From Devosia insulae DS-56 (GTDB taxonomy: Bacteria; Pseudomonadota; Alphaproteobacteria; Rhizobiales; Devosiaceae): DNA of 33,280 nucleotides. Position numbers and translations under genes: made by a program. Below are positions 16,305-22,962 of the stretch, piece after piece. The stretch covers positions 1 through 33,280 of the forward strand of contig NZ_LAJE02000322.1 of NCBI RefSeq assembly GCF_000970465.2, read 5' to 3'. Every line of letters begins with the position of its first letter. The first letter of the stretch is position 1. The notes under the pieces are model-generated. The model was not told where the DNA came from, did not search any database, and saw nothing but the letters and a program-made list of their open reading frames with translations.

Positions 16305-17011
16305 ATCGATGCTGCCGAGAAAGGCATCGAGCGCGGCGAGCGACGAGAGCCGCCGACCCATCAGGCCTGAAGCACGGCACTGCGGTGGTGGCGCTGCTGG
16401 TCGGCGATCCCAGGGGACGCGTGCCGGGAATGCTGCCGGGGGCAAAATTACGGGTTGCCGATCCCTTCGTGCTGGCCGGCCGCGACGAGCGGGCCGATGC
16501 CTATGGCCTCTATCTCGCCATCGCCTCGCTGATGGCGGCCGAGGTCGAGGTGATCAACCTCAGCCTCGCCGGGCCGGCGAACCTGCTGATCGAGCGCGCA
16601 GTCGCCGATGCCGAGTTGGCCGGCATCCCGATCGTCGCCGCGGTCGGCAATGACGGCCCGCGCTCCGGACCACGGTACCCGGCGGCCTATGCGAGCGTCG
16701 TGGCGGTTACGGCGGTGGACCGGGCGAGCCGGGTTTATCGGCGAGCCGGCCAAGGTGCGCATGTCGATTTCGCGGCGCCCGGGGTCGGCATCGCCACGGC
16801 CGCCTCGGTGCGGGGCGTACGAGCCCAGACCGGCACCTCCTTCGCTGCCCCGTTCGTCACCGCCGCGCTGGCCGTGGCCAAGCGCCGGCTGCCGGATGCG
16901 ACGCCGGCCGAACTGCAGGCCGCGCTGACCGGAGCCAGCATCGACCTCGGCGAGCCCGGGCGGGACCCGGTGTTCGGCGATGGACTGGTGCAGGTCGGCA
17001 GTCCGTGTTGA
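16305..17011 (+). pseudogene. Subtilase (S8 peptidase) remnant lacking the N-terminal catalytic Asp
   Basis: The long frame encodes the C-terminal two thirds of a subtilisin-like serine protease: the catalytic His motif [12 protein letters not shown] (from 16370), the substrate segment VINLSLAGP, the oxyanion AVGNDGP and the catalytic Ser motif GTSFAAPFV, ending normally at 17011. The frame upstream of the His has no credible start, no signal peptide and no catalytic Asp motif. An Asp-containing stretch ([14 protein letters not shown], 16302-16340) lies in a different frame that stops at 16368. A frameshift plus loss of the 5' end, or a deletion joint near 16365, explains this. It is probably inactive. 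If expressed, a late GTG start (16385) would give a protein without Asp and His. Confidence 0.6.
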
Positions 17012-17054
17012 GCCGTAAGTCGTTTCTGAGGGGCCACCGACGGTAGAGCGGTGG

Positions 17055-17208
17055 CCTTCTCCCCTTGTGGGAGAAGGTGGCCGAAGGCCGGATGAGGGGT
17101 CCGCGCAACGAAGTGTAGCGCGGTCGGAGCGTAAGCGACGAGCGACACAGTACGCGGAGAGAACCCCTCATCCGCCCTTCGGGCACCTTCTCCCACAAGG
17201 GGAGAAGG
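17055..17208. repeat. Paired palindromic element (46-nt inverted arms)
   Basis: The arms at 17055-17100 and 17163-17208 are inverted copies with only 2 differences. Each arm has an inner hairpin around GAA: GGCC-GAA-GGCC on the left and GCCC-GAA-GGGC (minus strand) on the right, so the two differences are compensatory. A second small hairpin is CTCCC..TTGT..GGGAG. This motif (CTTCTCCC...GTGGGAGAAGG) is common in Hyphomicrobiales intergenic DNA. It fills most of the 287-bp gap between the subtilase remnant and the convergent DUF6065-like gene. Confidence 0.85.
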
Positions 17209-17298
17209 CACTCACACAACGGCCGGTGGCTTCTCAGGATGCGATCGCCCCGCCTTCTGGGAGGTAGCATCGGCGTTCCTCGTCCACCGAGCCCAGCC

Positions 17299-18009
17299 TC
17301 ACCGCTGCGCCCGGGCGAACTTGCGGTACCAGCCGGTGTAGGCTGTGGTGCTGCGCGCCACACGCTGCCGCTCCAGGGCCTCGCCGGGCTGCTCGGCTCG
17401 CACCGACAGGCTGAGGTCGGTGCTGTCGCGCCGGAACGGGATCACCTGCACCAAGGGCGTCCCCTTCTCGAGTTCGTAGATGCCGTCGGGGGCGGTGGCG
17501 AAGAACGGGAAATGTACCGGCGCAGTGTAGCTGTCGGTGTCGACGACGCCCGCCACCGGTTCGAACACCGGGTTGGCGCGGTTGAGCACCGGTACGAACA
17601 GGCAGCTCCAGCCCTTGGGCGTGCGGATCGACCAGTAATTGTGGAACTTGCAGGGTGGCATCGGGCTCGCCGGATGGCCGGCCACCTGATGCGTGCCGTG
17701 ATTGCTGACCATGGTCTTGTCGAAGTCCCAGCCGGCGGTGACGGTCTGGCCGCCATCGCGGATCTCGAGCCGCACCGTGGCGGCGAGCGGCAGGATATAG
17801 CCGGTGGTCATGGCGTCGATGAACGGCATGCAGCGCTTCACCGTGAGGCCGGTGTCACTGGTGCCGTATTTCGATTTGTCGACCGCCGGGAGTTTGCGGA
17901 ACCAGTCCGGCAGGTGCGCCTTGCCGGGCACCGGCGGCGCGATCACCCCCTCGTCTTCGGGAGTGCAGAGAAACTCGATCTTCTGGCTCGGCGGGGTGAA
18001 CAGCAGCAT
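17299..18009 (-). CDS. DUF6065-like hypothetical protein (236 aa)
   Basis: Function unknown; no signal peptide and no membrane span. The pattern of conserved-looking features (LPDWFRKLP about 33-41, KRCMPFIDAMTTGYILPL about 58-75, KFHNYWSI, VDTDSYTAP and a GTPLVQVIPFRR segment) resembles the DUF6065 family as I remember it; a profile search would be needed to confirm. The ATG at 18009 has a good Shine-Dalgarno (GAGGAAA, 7-nt spacing). Codon use is like its neighbours. It is a single gene in the accessory stretch between ubiE and mutM, convergent with the subtilase remnant and divergent from the Ser/Asn-tail gene. Confidence 0.8.
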   Translation of the reverse strand: MLLFTPPSQKIEFLCTPEDEGVIAPPVPGKAHLPDWFRKLPAVDKSKYGTSDTGLTVKRCMPFIDAMTTGYILPLAATVRLEIRDGGQTVTAGWDFDKTMVSNHGTHQVAGHPASPMPPCKFHNYWSIRTPKGWSCLFVPVLNRANPVFEPVAGVVDTDSYTAPVHFPFFATAPDGIYELEKGTPLVQVIPFRRDSTDLSLSVRAEQPGEALERQRVARSTTAYTGWYRKFARAQR

Positions 18010-18176
18010 GGCGTTTCCTCGGGCAATGGTCTTCCGGGCGAGACGCGCCGGCGGCGGCGTTTATTCCCCGATCGTGCGAAAATATCGCCGGGAATAGACC
18101 CGCGCCGCCCCCGTCCTAGCCTTCCGAGGTCGCTGGAAACCCCGGCACCTCGATCCACGAAAGAGAAGGACATCTC

Positions 18177-18578
18177 ATGGCCAAGACAATCGTGATCACG
18201 AGCCTGGCGCTCGCGACATTGGTGGCGGCGGCATCGGGGGCGCAGGCCGCACCCGCGCCGCTTCCGGCCGCGCAACTGCTCGAGCCGGCGCCGCTGGCCG
18301 ACCGGCTGCGCGTCGCCGACGATGACGACCGCCGCTACTTCCGCGGCCGCTGGTGGTCGCTCGATGATGGGCGCTGGGTGCCATCGGGTTCGAGTTCGAA
18401 CTCGAACTCCAACAGCTCATCCAACTCGAACTCGAACAGTTCATCGAACTCGAATTCCAACAGCTCCTCGAACTCCAATTCGAACAGCTCGTCCAATTCC
18501 AGCTCGAACAGCTCTTCGAACTCGAGCTCCAACTCGTCGTCGAACTCCAGCTCGAACTCGTCCGACGACGACGACTGA
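18177..18578 (+). CDS. Exported protein with Ser/Asn repeat tail (133 aa)
   Basis: No known family recognised. Residues 1-24 are a signal peptide (MAKTIVITSLALATLVAAAS core, cleavage near AQA-AP). A short mature region holds DDDD at 48-51 and an aromatic/Arg motif, RRYFRGRWWSLDDGRWVP (52-69). From residue 72 the protein is low-complexity: four SSSNSNSN units, then six SSSN units, then SSDDDD. The start has a Shine-Dalgarno-like AGAGAAGG about 9 nt upstream. Serine codons are mixed (TCG, TCC, AGC, TCA, AGT, TCT), so the amino-acid pattern outlasts the DNA repeat. The minus-strand acidic frame is a by-product of the near self-complementary TTCGAA-rich repeat. A surface, spacer or metal-binding role is speculative. 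Confidence 0.7.
   Translation: MAKTIVITSLALATLVAAASGAQAAPAPLPAAQLLEPAPLADRLRVADDDDRRYFRGRWWSLDDGRWVPSGSSSNSNSNSSSNSNSNSSSNSNSNSSSNSNSNSSSNSSSNSSSNSSSNSSSNSSSNSSDDDD
18390..18557 (+). repeat. In-frame tandem repeat: 4 x 24 nt then 6 x 12 nt
   Basis: The coding repeat encodes four SSSNSNSN units (18390-18485) followed by six SSSN units (18486-18557). The copies are imperfect at the DNA level. Unit lengths are multiples of three, so slippage would lengthen or shorten the tail without a frameshift. Confidence 0.8.
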
Positions 18579-18609
18579 GTAGGAGCCTCGCCCTCCACCA
18601 GCGGCGGGG

Positions 18610-18680
18610 CTTGCGCTGAAGCCGAGGCTCGGCCACATCCCCTGCCGCTACTTGCGCTGAAGCCGAGCGTCAGCCACATC
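18610..18680 (+). repeat. Two 30-nt direct repeats upstream of mutM
   Basis: Copies at 18610-18639 and 18651-18680 begin CTTGCGCTGAAGCCGAG and end CCACATC, with about 3 mismatches between them, 11 nt apart. They occupy the gap between the Ser/Asn-tail gene and mutM and could bind a regulator or be a duplication. Confidence 0.65.
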
Positions 18681-18704
18681 AGGGGCTCTCATAAGGGAGC
18701 CCCT
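18681..18704 (+). promoter_or_regulatory. Hairpin covering the mutM ribosome binding site
   Basis: AGGGGCTC (18681-18688) pairs perfectly with GAGCCCCT (18697-18704) around an 8-nt loop, ending 1 nt before the mutM ATG. The Shine-Dalgarno AAGGGAG (18693-18699) lies in the loop and the first stem bases, so folding could limit translation. Confidence 0.5.
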
Positions 18705-18705
18705 G

Positions 18706-19587
18706 ATGCCCGAATTGCCAGAGGTCGAAACCGTCCGCCGCGGGCTCGAGCCCTATGTGACGGGCGCGCATATCGACAAGGTGACGCTCAACCGCAAGGA
18801 TTTACGCTTCCCCTTCCCCGAGGGCTTCAAGGCGGCGCTCGAGGGCGCGACCATCGAGAGCACCGGACGGCGGGCAAAGTACCTGCTGTTCCGGCTGTCG
18901 ACCGGCAAGACCTGGCTCAGTCACCTGGGCATGACCGGCGCCTATCGCTTCGAGGATTTCAAGTTCAAGGAGCCGTCGCGCTACTACGAGCCCGACGAAG
19001 ACCGGAAGCACGACCACCTGGTGCTGGAGCTGACCCATCCCGAGCACGGGTCGATGAAGCTCATCTACAACGACGCCCGCCGCTTCGGCTTCGTCGACCT
19101 CTATGAGCACGAGGCCGATAGCCCCTATCTCGAAGGGCTGGGGCCCGAGCCGCTGTCCAACGCCTTCAACGCCGCCGAGATGGCCGAGCGCTTTGCCGGC
19201 AAAAAGGCGCCGATGAAGGCGGCGCTGCTCGACCAGCGCGTGGTGGCGGGCCTCGGCAATATCTATGTCAGCGAAGCACTGCACCGCGCCCATATTCGCC
19301 CCGACATCGAGGCGCGCACCCTGGTGCTGAAGTCGGGCAAGCCGTCGAAGCGCCTCGAGGATCTGGCGGATGGCGTGCGCACCGTCTTGATAGAGGCGAT
19401 CGATGCCGGCGGCTCGACCCTGCGCGACTTCCGCAATGCCGAGGGCAACTCCGGCTACTTCCAGCACCGCTTCGCCGTCTATGATCGCGAGAGCGAGCCG
19501 TGCCCGACGCCGGGCTGTCGTGGCGTGATCAAGCGCATCGTGCAGTCGGGTCGCTCGACCTTCTTCTGCCCGGTGTGCCAGCACTAG
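18706..19587 (+). CDS. mutM: Formamidopyrimidine-DNA glycosylase (293 aa)
   Basis: Base-excision repair enzyme that removes 8-oxoguanine and formamidopyrimidines and nicks the abasic site. The start MPELPEVETVRRGL is diagnostic: Pro2 is the catalytic nucleophile and Glu3 the second catalytic residue, which fixes the start at 18706. The helix-two-turn-helix region includes LLDQRVVAGLGNIYVSE, and the C-terminal zinc finger is CPTPGC...FFCPVCQ. Length is slightly above the 270-290 aa norm. Translation may be affected by the hairpin just upstream. The gene is followed by a heptamer repeat array rather than the enoyl-CoA hydratase gene often found here in relatives. Confidence 0.97.
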   Translation: MPELPEVETVRRGLEPYVTGAHIDKVTLNRKDLRFPFPEGFKAALEGATIESTGRRAKYLLFRLSTGKTWLSHLGMTGAYRFEDFKFKEPSRYYEPDEDRKHDHLVLELTHPEHGSMKLIYNDARRFGFVDLYEHEADSPYLEGLGPEPLSNAFNAAEMAERFAGKKAPMKAALLDQRVVAGLGNIYVSEALHRAHIRPDIEARTLVLKSGKPSKRLEDLADGVRTVLIEAIDAGGSTLRDFRNAEGNSGYFQHRFAVYDRESEPCPTPGCRGVIKRIVQSGRSTFFCPVCQH

Positions 19588-19592
19588 AATGT

Positions 19593-19718
19593 GAATGGTG
19601 AATAGCGAATAGCGAATAGGGGTTGGTGGACGCCAGCTCGATCGATCGCCTACTCGCTACTCGCTACTCGCTACTCGCTACTCGCTACTCGCTACTCGCT
19701 ACTCGCTACTCGCTACTC
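19593..19718. repeat. Heptamer array, inverted pair (locus 1, after mutM)
   Basis: Four plus-sense heptads (GAATGGT, GAATAGC, GAATAGC, GAATAGG; 19593-19620) face a minus-sense run of nine perfect CTACTCG copies plus a partial one (19650-19718). Both arms are versions of GA(A/G)TAGC in opposite orientation, so they can pair as a hairpin. The long perfect run is a likely slippage hotspot. Similar inverted heptad pairs flank recF. Confidence 0.9.
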
Positions 19719-19765
19719 CCCATTCCCCGCATCCGCGTGCAACCGCGCCACCCCGGGGAATCCAG

Positions 19766-19794
19766 TTGACGTCCCCGGTTGTCGCGACTATACA
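19766..19794 (+). promoter_or_regulatory. Sigma70 promoter of rpsT
   Basis: TTGACG (19766-19771) and TATACA (19789-19794) are separated by exactly 17 nt, about 100 bp ahead of the rpsT start. This is the best-matching promoter in the window and fits a highly expressed ribosomal gene. Confidence 0.75.
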
Positions 19795-19896
19795 GCGCCC
19801 AACTTGGCGGCCCGAGATTGCCGCCGATTTCATTTTCATCGCCCCTGGAAAATCGGCTCCGGCTGAGCCAGTGGGTTGAGCGCCAAAGAGGAATTG

Positions 19897-20163
19897 ATGG
19901 CCAATACTGCTTCCGCCAAGAAGGCCACGCGCAAGATCGCGGCCCGCACCGAAGTGAACAAGTCGCGCCGTTCGCGCATGCGCACCTTCGTCCGCAAGGT
20001 CGAGGAAGCCATCACTGCCGGTGACCACGCGGTTGCCGTCGCCGCTCTCAAGGCCGCCGAGCCCGAGATCGTCCGCGCCTCGCAGAAGGGCATCGTCCAC
20101 GCCAATGTGGCCGCCCGCAAGGTGAGCCGTCTCAACTCCCGCGTGAAGGCTCTGCAGGCCTGA
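19897..20163 (+). CDS. rpsT: 30S ribosomal protein S20 (88 aa)
   Basis: Primary 16S rRNA-binding protein of the small subunit. The protein is very basic and helical, opening with [14 protein letters not shown], followed by [15 protein letters not shown] and ending with [14 protein letters not shown], all standard for S20. ATG 19897 has AGAGGA as Shine-Dalgarno; the in-frame extension upstream (from 19876) is not part of the family. It has its own promoter and an intrinsic terminator, and sits upstream of dnaA as in many alphaproteobacteria. Confidence 0.97.
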   Translation: MANTASAKKATRKIAARTEVNKSRRSRMRTFVRKVEEAITAGDHAVAVAALKAAEPEIVRASQKGIVHANVAARKVSRLNSRVKALQA

Positions 20164-20224
20164 TCGGCCGCCGAGCGCCAACCGTCGTCAAGACGGTTTC
20201 GTGACAGCTTTGTGAATGTGAAGG

Positions 20225-20248
20225 GCTCCCTCCGGGGAGCTTTTCTGT
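20225..20248 (+). terminator. Intrinsic terminator of rpsT
   Basis: A 6-bp GC stem (GCTCCC, GGGAGC) on a TCCG loop is followed by TTTTCTGTTTT, about 60 bp after the rpsT stop. Confidence 0.8.
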
Positions 20249-20950
20249 TTTGATGAACCCGTTCCGTCGTGCCGGGAATGGGCGCGCCCAGTGTGACAGC
20301 ATTGCGACAGCTGGGTGAAGAGTTATCCCCTCGCGAATGCCCTGCGTTTCCGGGGCTTTGCCGGGGCCTGTCATCAGAATTTCATCTGCCTGTCAGGAAT
20401 GAATTGTCGATTTCCGGGCAGCGTTGCCACAATTCCAAAACCGCAAAAAACTTCACGAAACCCCGATTCCCCCTTGAGTCACAGCGCCTTGGATTTCGAC
20501 CCGGACAAAGTGCCGCGGAAAGGTTTTTGCGAAGGGTGCGAGTCAACCCCCTCTAGGCAAAAAACCCCCGTTGATTGGAAAATTCCCCCCCTCTAAGATG
20601 CCCCTCGTCGCTCAGGAACACCCGGCGCCAGAACCGAGTAATGGAGCGACATGACTGGCAGGAATGCTGAACTTTGAGATCGTGGCTGAGGCGGTATGGA
20701 CGCAGCCGGCAGTCTTGGGGAAACTCCATTCGTAGTCGGGTTTGATTAGTATTAGTTGTAGTCTTACGACTGCGTAAGACGTTGCGGTAGTCCGGGCGCG
20801 ATCAGCGACTCGGCTCACTTGAATGATTGGTTAGACTGAACCGCGGCGAAGTTCGCGGGCAGGACAGGTCTGTCCGAAAAACGGGCAGCTAGGTTGGCGG
20901 CGCTGTGCCCACTGCGGGGCAGCATAGAACAGGATTTGGGGTCACACACG
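20249..20950. other. About 700 bp without a credible gene upstream of dnaA
   Basis: The frames here are short and have codon use unlike the neighbouring genes. It is less GC-rich than its surroundings in places (20400-20480, 20560-20600, 20730-20790). One perfect 8-bp stem with ACTG loop is seen at 20761-20780 (GTCTTACG/CGTAAGAC). A possible promoter is TTGATT about 20741 with a -10-like TACGAC 17 nt later, weak. Only one DnaA-box-like TTATCC(CC) (about 20322) was found, so this is not evidently oriC. It probably holds the dnaA promoter and a long leader. Confidence 0.5.
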
Positions 20951-22492
20951 ATGGCGATGAACGCGGCGGCGGGTCGTGCCGATTGGGTATCGGATAGAGG
21001 TAACGGAAAGGGGCAGGGCGGCGACAAGGGGGGAATGATAATGATGGGCAAGGACGGCCAGCCACTCGGTTCGAACGAACTGTTCCAGCGGGTCCGCGCC
21101 CGGCTCAAGGCCGCCGTCGGCGAGGATGTGTTCAACTCCTGGTTCGCCCGGCTGGAGCTCGAAGAGATCGTCGACGATCTCGCCCATCTGAGCGTCCCCA
21201 CCCGATTCCTGTCGTCCTGGGTCCAGTCCAACTACGCCGAGAAGATTCTCGAGGCGTTCCGCGCCGAGGCCGCCGGCCTTGCTCGCCTCCACTTCACCGT
21301 GCGCGTCAACGGCCAGGCCCGGCCACGCCTGCATCAGGCGGAAGCCGCCACGGAAACTGTCGAGACCGAAGTTCCCGCCATTCCGGTGACCCCGCGCACC
21401 GTGCGCGAGCCGGTGGCGGCTGCGCCGGCGCCGCGTGGTGATGCGCTCTCGGGCTCCGCGCTCGATCCGAAGATGACCTTCGACAGCTTCGTTGTCGGTT
21501 CAGCCAACGAGATGGCGCTGCAGGTGGCCAAACAGGTGGCCCATGCGGCCGCCAACAACACCGTCAGCTTCAACCCGATCTACATCCATTCGAGCGTCGG
21601 CCTCGGCAAATCGCACCTGCTCAACGCCATCGCCTGGGCCGCCGGGGCGGCCGAGCCGGGTCGGAACATCGTCTACCTGACCGCCGACCATTTCATGTAC
21701 CACTTCATCACCGCCGTGCAGCGCCAGTCGGCGCTCGGCTTCAAGGAGTGGCTGCGCCGCGTCGACCTGCTGCTGATCGACGACATGCAGTTCCTGCAGG
21801 GCAAGTCCGCCACCGAGTTCGGCCACACGCTGGGCACGCTCCTCACCGGCGCCAAGCAGGTGGTGGTGGCCGGCGATGCGCCGCCGCGCGACCTCGAAAT
21901 GCTCGATGAGCGCGTCCGCTCGCGCCTTTCGGGCGGGCTGGTGGTGCCGATCAACTCGTTCGATCTCGACCTTCGCCGCGCCATCGTCACCCGGCGCGCC
22001 GAGCAGGCGGTTTCCCGCTTCTCCGATGCGCATTTCGCGCCGGCGGTGCTCGACTATGTGGCGCGTGTCGTGGTGAGCCACGGCCGCGACCTTGATGGGG
22101 CGGTGAACCGCCTCCTGGCCGCCAACCAGCTGACCAAGGAGCCGATCACCGTGGCTCTGGCCGAGCGCACGCTGGCCGACCTGGTGCGCCAGCGCGACGC
22201 CCGCCGCGTCCGCATCGAGGACATCCTGCGCATCGTGTCGCGCCACTACAAGGTGCCGCGCAACGACCTGCTCTCCTCGCGCCGTTCGCGCGACGTGGTC
22301 CGCCCGCGCCAGATCGCCATGTATCTGGCCAAGGCCCTGACCTCGCGCTCGCTGCCGGAAATCGGCCGGCGCTTCGGCGGCCGCGACCACACCACGGTGC
22401 TGCACTCGGTCCGCAAGGTCGAGCAGATGATCAAGGACGACGGCGAGCTGGCGCAGGAGATTGAGCTCCTGAAGCGCATGCTCGAAGAGTAA
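20951..22492 (+). CDS. dnaA: Chromosomal replication initiator DnaA (513 aa)
   Basis: Binds DnaA boxes and opens oriC. Domain I begins about residue 37 (SNELFQRVRARLKAAVGEDVF, split as SNELFQRVRARL and KAAVGEDVF). A Pro/Ala-rich linker follows. The AAA+ domain has Walker A VGLGKSHLL (about 214-222) and Walker B LLLIDDMQF (about 274). The C-terminal helix-turn-helix signature is GRDHTTVLHSVRKVE (about 476-490). Start is uncertain: ATG 20951 is the first ATG, preceded by TTGGGG; ATG 21035 follows a run of six Gs and gives an N-terminus closer to many relatives. The 28 residues in between are Gly-rich and poorly conserved-looking. A GC hairpin at 22501-22522 follows the gene. Confidence 0.93.
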   Translation: MAMNAAAGRADWVSDRGNGKGQGGDKGGMIMMGKDGQPLGSNELFQRVRARLKAAVGEDVFNSWFARLELEEIVDDLAHLSVPTRFLSSWVQSNYAEKILEAFRAEAAGLARLHFTVRVNGQARPRLHQAEAATETVETEVPAIPVTPRTVREPVAAAPAPRGDALSGSALDPKMTFDSFVVGSANEMALQVAKQVAHAAANNTVSFNPIYIHSSVGLGKSHLLNAIAWAAGAAEPGRNIVYLTADHFMYHFITAVQRQSALGFKEWLRRVDLLLIDDMQFLQGKSATEFGHTLGTLLTGAKQVVVAGDAPPRDLEMLDERVRSRLSGGLVVPINSFDLDLRRAIVTRRAEQAVSRFSDAHFAPAVLDYVARVVVSHGRDLDGAVNRLLAANQLTKEPITVALAERTLADLVRQRDARRVRIEDILRIVSRHYKVPRNDLLSSRRSRDVVRPRQIAMYLAKALTSRSLPEIGRRFGGRDHTTVLHSVRKVEQMIKDDGELAQEIELLKRMLEE

Positions 22493-22500
22493 GATTTGCG

Positions 22501-22522
22501 GCCCTCTCCTCCGGGAGAGGGC
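22501..22522 (+). terminator. Strong hairpin after dnaA, no T-run
   Basis: GCCCTCTCC and GGAGAGGGC form a perfect 9-bp stem on a TCCG loop, 9 bp after the dnaA stop. There is no following T-run, so it may act as an mRNA stabiliser, a Rho-related end or a palindromic repeat unit. Confidence 0.5.
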
Positions 22523-22591
22523 GCCGCCGGCTGAACCATTCGGCGGCTGTTTGAGTTCTGACCCAGTAGGGTCTTCTAGTGAGTTGTAGCG

Positions 22592-22792
22592 TTGCCGACA
22601 TCGCGTATTGCCCCGCGGCTGTTGCTGCGGATCAAAAAAGGTCTGAAGCGCCTCGACCTCGGGGCGCGTCCTGAACCCCAGCCGCTGCCGCCCGACCGCG
22701 CCTGGCACGAGATGCTGACGCGCCTCGACTCCGAGGACGCCGAACGGCGCCTCGAAGCCATGGAGCGGGCGCTCAACGGCGAGAAACGCTGA
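22592..22792 (+). CDS. Small basic hypothetical protein between dnaA and dnaN (66 aa)
   Basis: No family recognised. The frame shows about 80% G or C at third positions, like real genes here, and the protein is amphipathic and charged: RLLLRIKKGLKRLDLG near the N-terminus and DSEDAERRLEAMERALNG at the end, a likely helix. An in-frame stop at 22580-22582 means the only plausible start is TTG 22592 (or an internal CTG), and no good Shine-Dalgarno is present. It may be a small real gene in the dnaA-dnaN gap or an ORF remnant. Confidence 0.4.
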   Translation: MPTSRIAPRLLLRIKKGLKRLDLGARPEPQPLPPDRAWHEMLTRLDSEDAERRLEAMERALNGEKR

Positions 22793-22860
22793 CTGGCGGC
22801 GCGAGCCGCGCCCCAGACGCATTTTCTCTAGGGATAGCCGGCCTGCGGCCCTGCGCGCCC

Positions 22861-22888
22861 TTGCCTTTTGCCCCTTGGATTGTAATGT
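22861..22888 (+). promoter_or_regulatory. Candidate dnaN promoter
   Basis: TTGCCT (22861-22866) and TAATGT (22883-22888) are 16 nt apart, about 75 bp ahead of the dnaN ATG. Confidence 0.4.
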
Positions 22889-22962
22889 CGCAGCCCGGTT
22901 TCCGCTGGGTTTTGCCGCGTTTTGACCGGGCACGGACTGTCTGGGGTAGGGGTTTTGGGTTT

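Noticed and set aside
18335-18679. Minus-strand acidic Glu/Leu/Phe repeat frame
   Set aside because: It is produced by the near self-complementary TTCGAA-rich repeat of the forward Ser/Asn tail; the forward frame has a signal peptide and Shine-Dalgarno-like site.
19650-19718. CRISPR-like tandem repeat
   Set aside because: The units are 7 nt and directly adjacent with no spacers, so it is a microsatellite-type array.
20249-20950. oriC
   Set aside because: Only one weak DnaA-box-like site is visible; in many alphaproteobacteria oriC lies elsewhere, near hemE.
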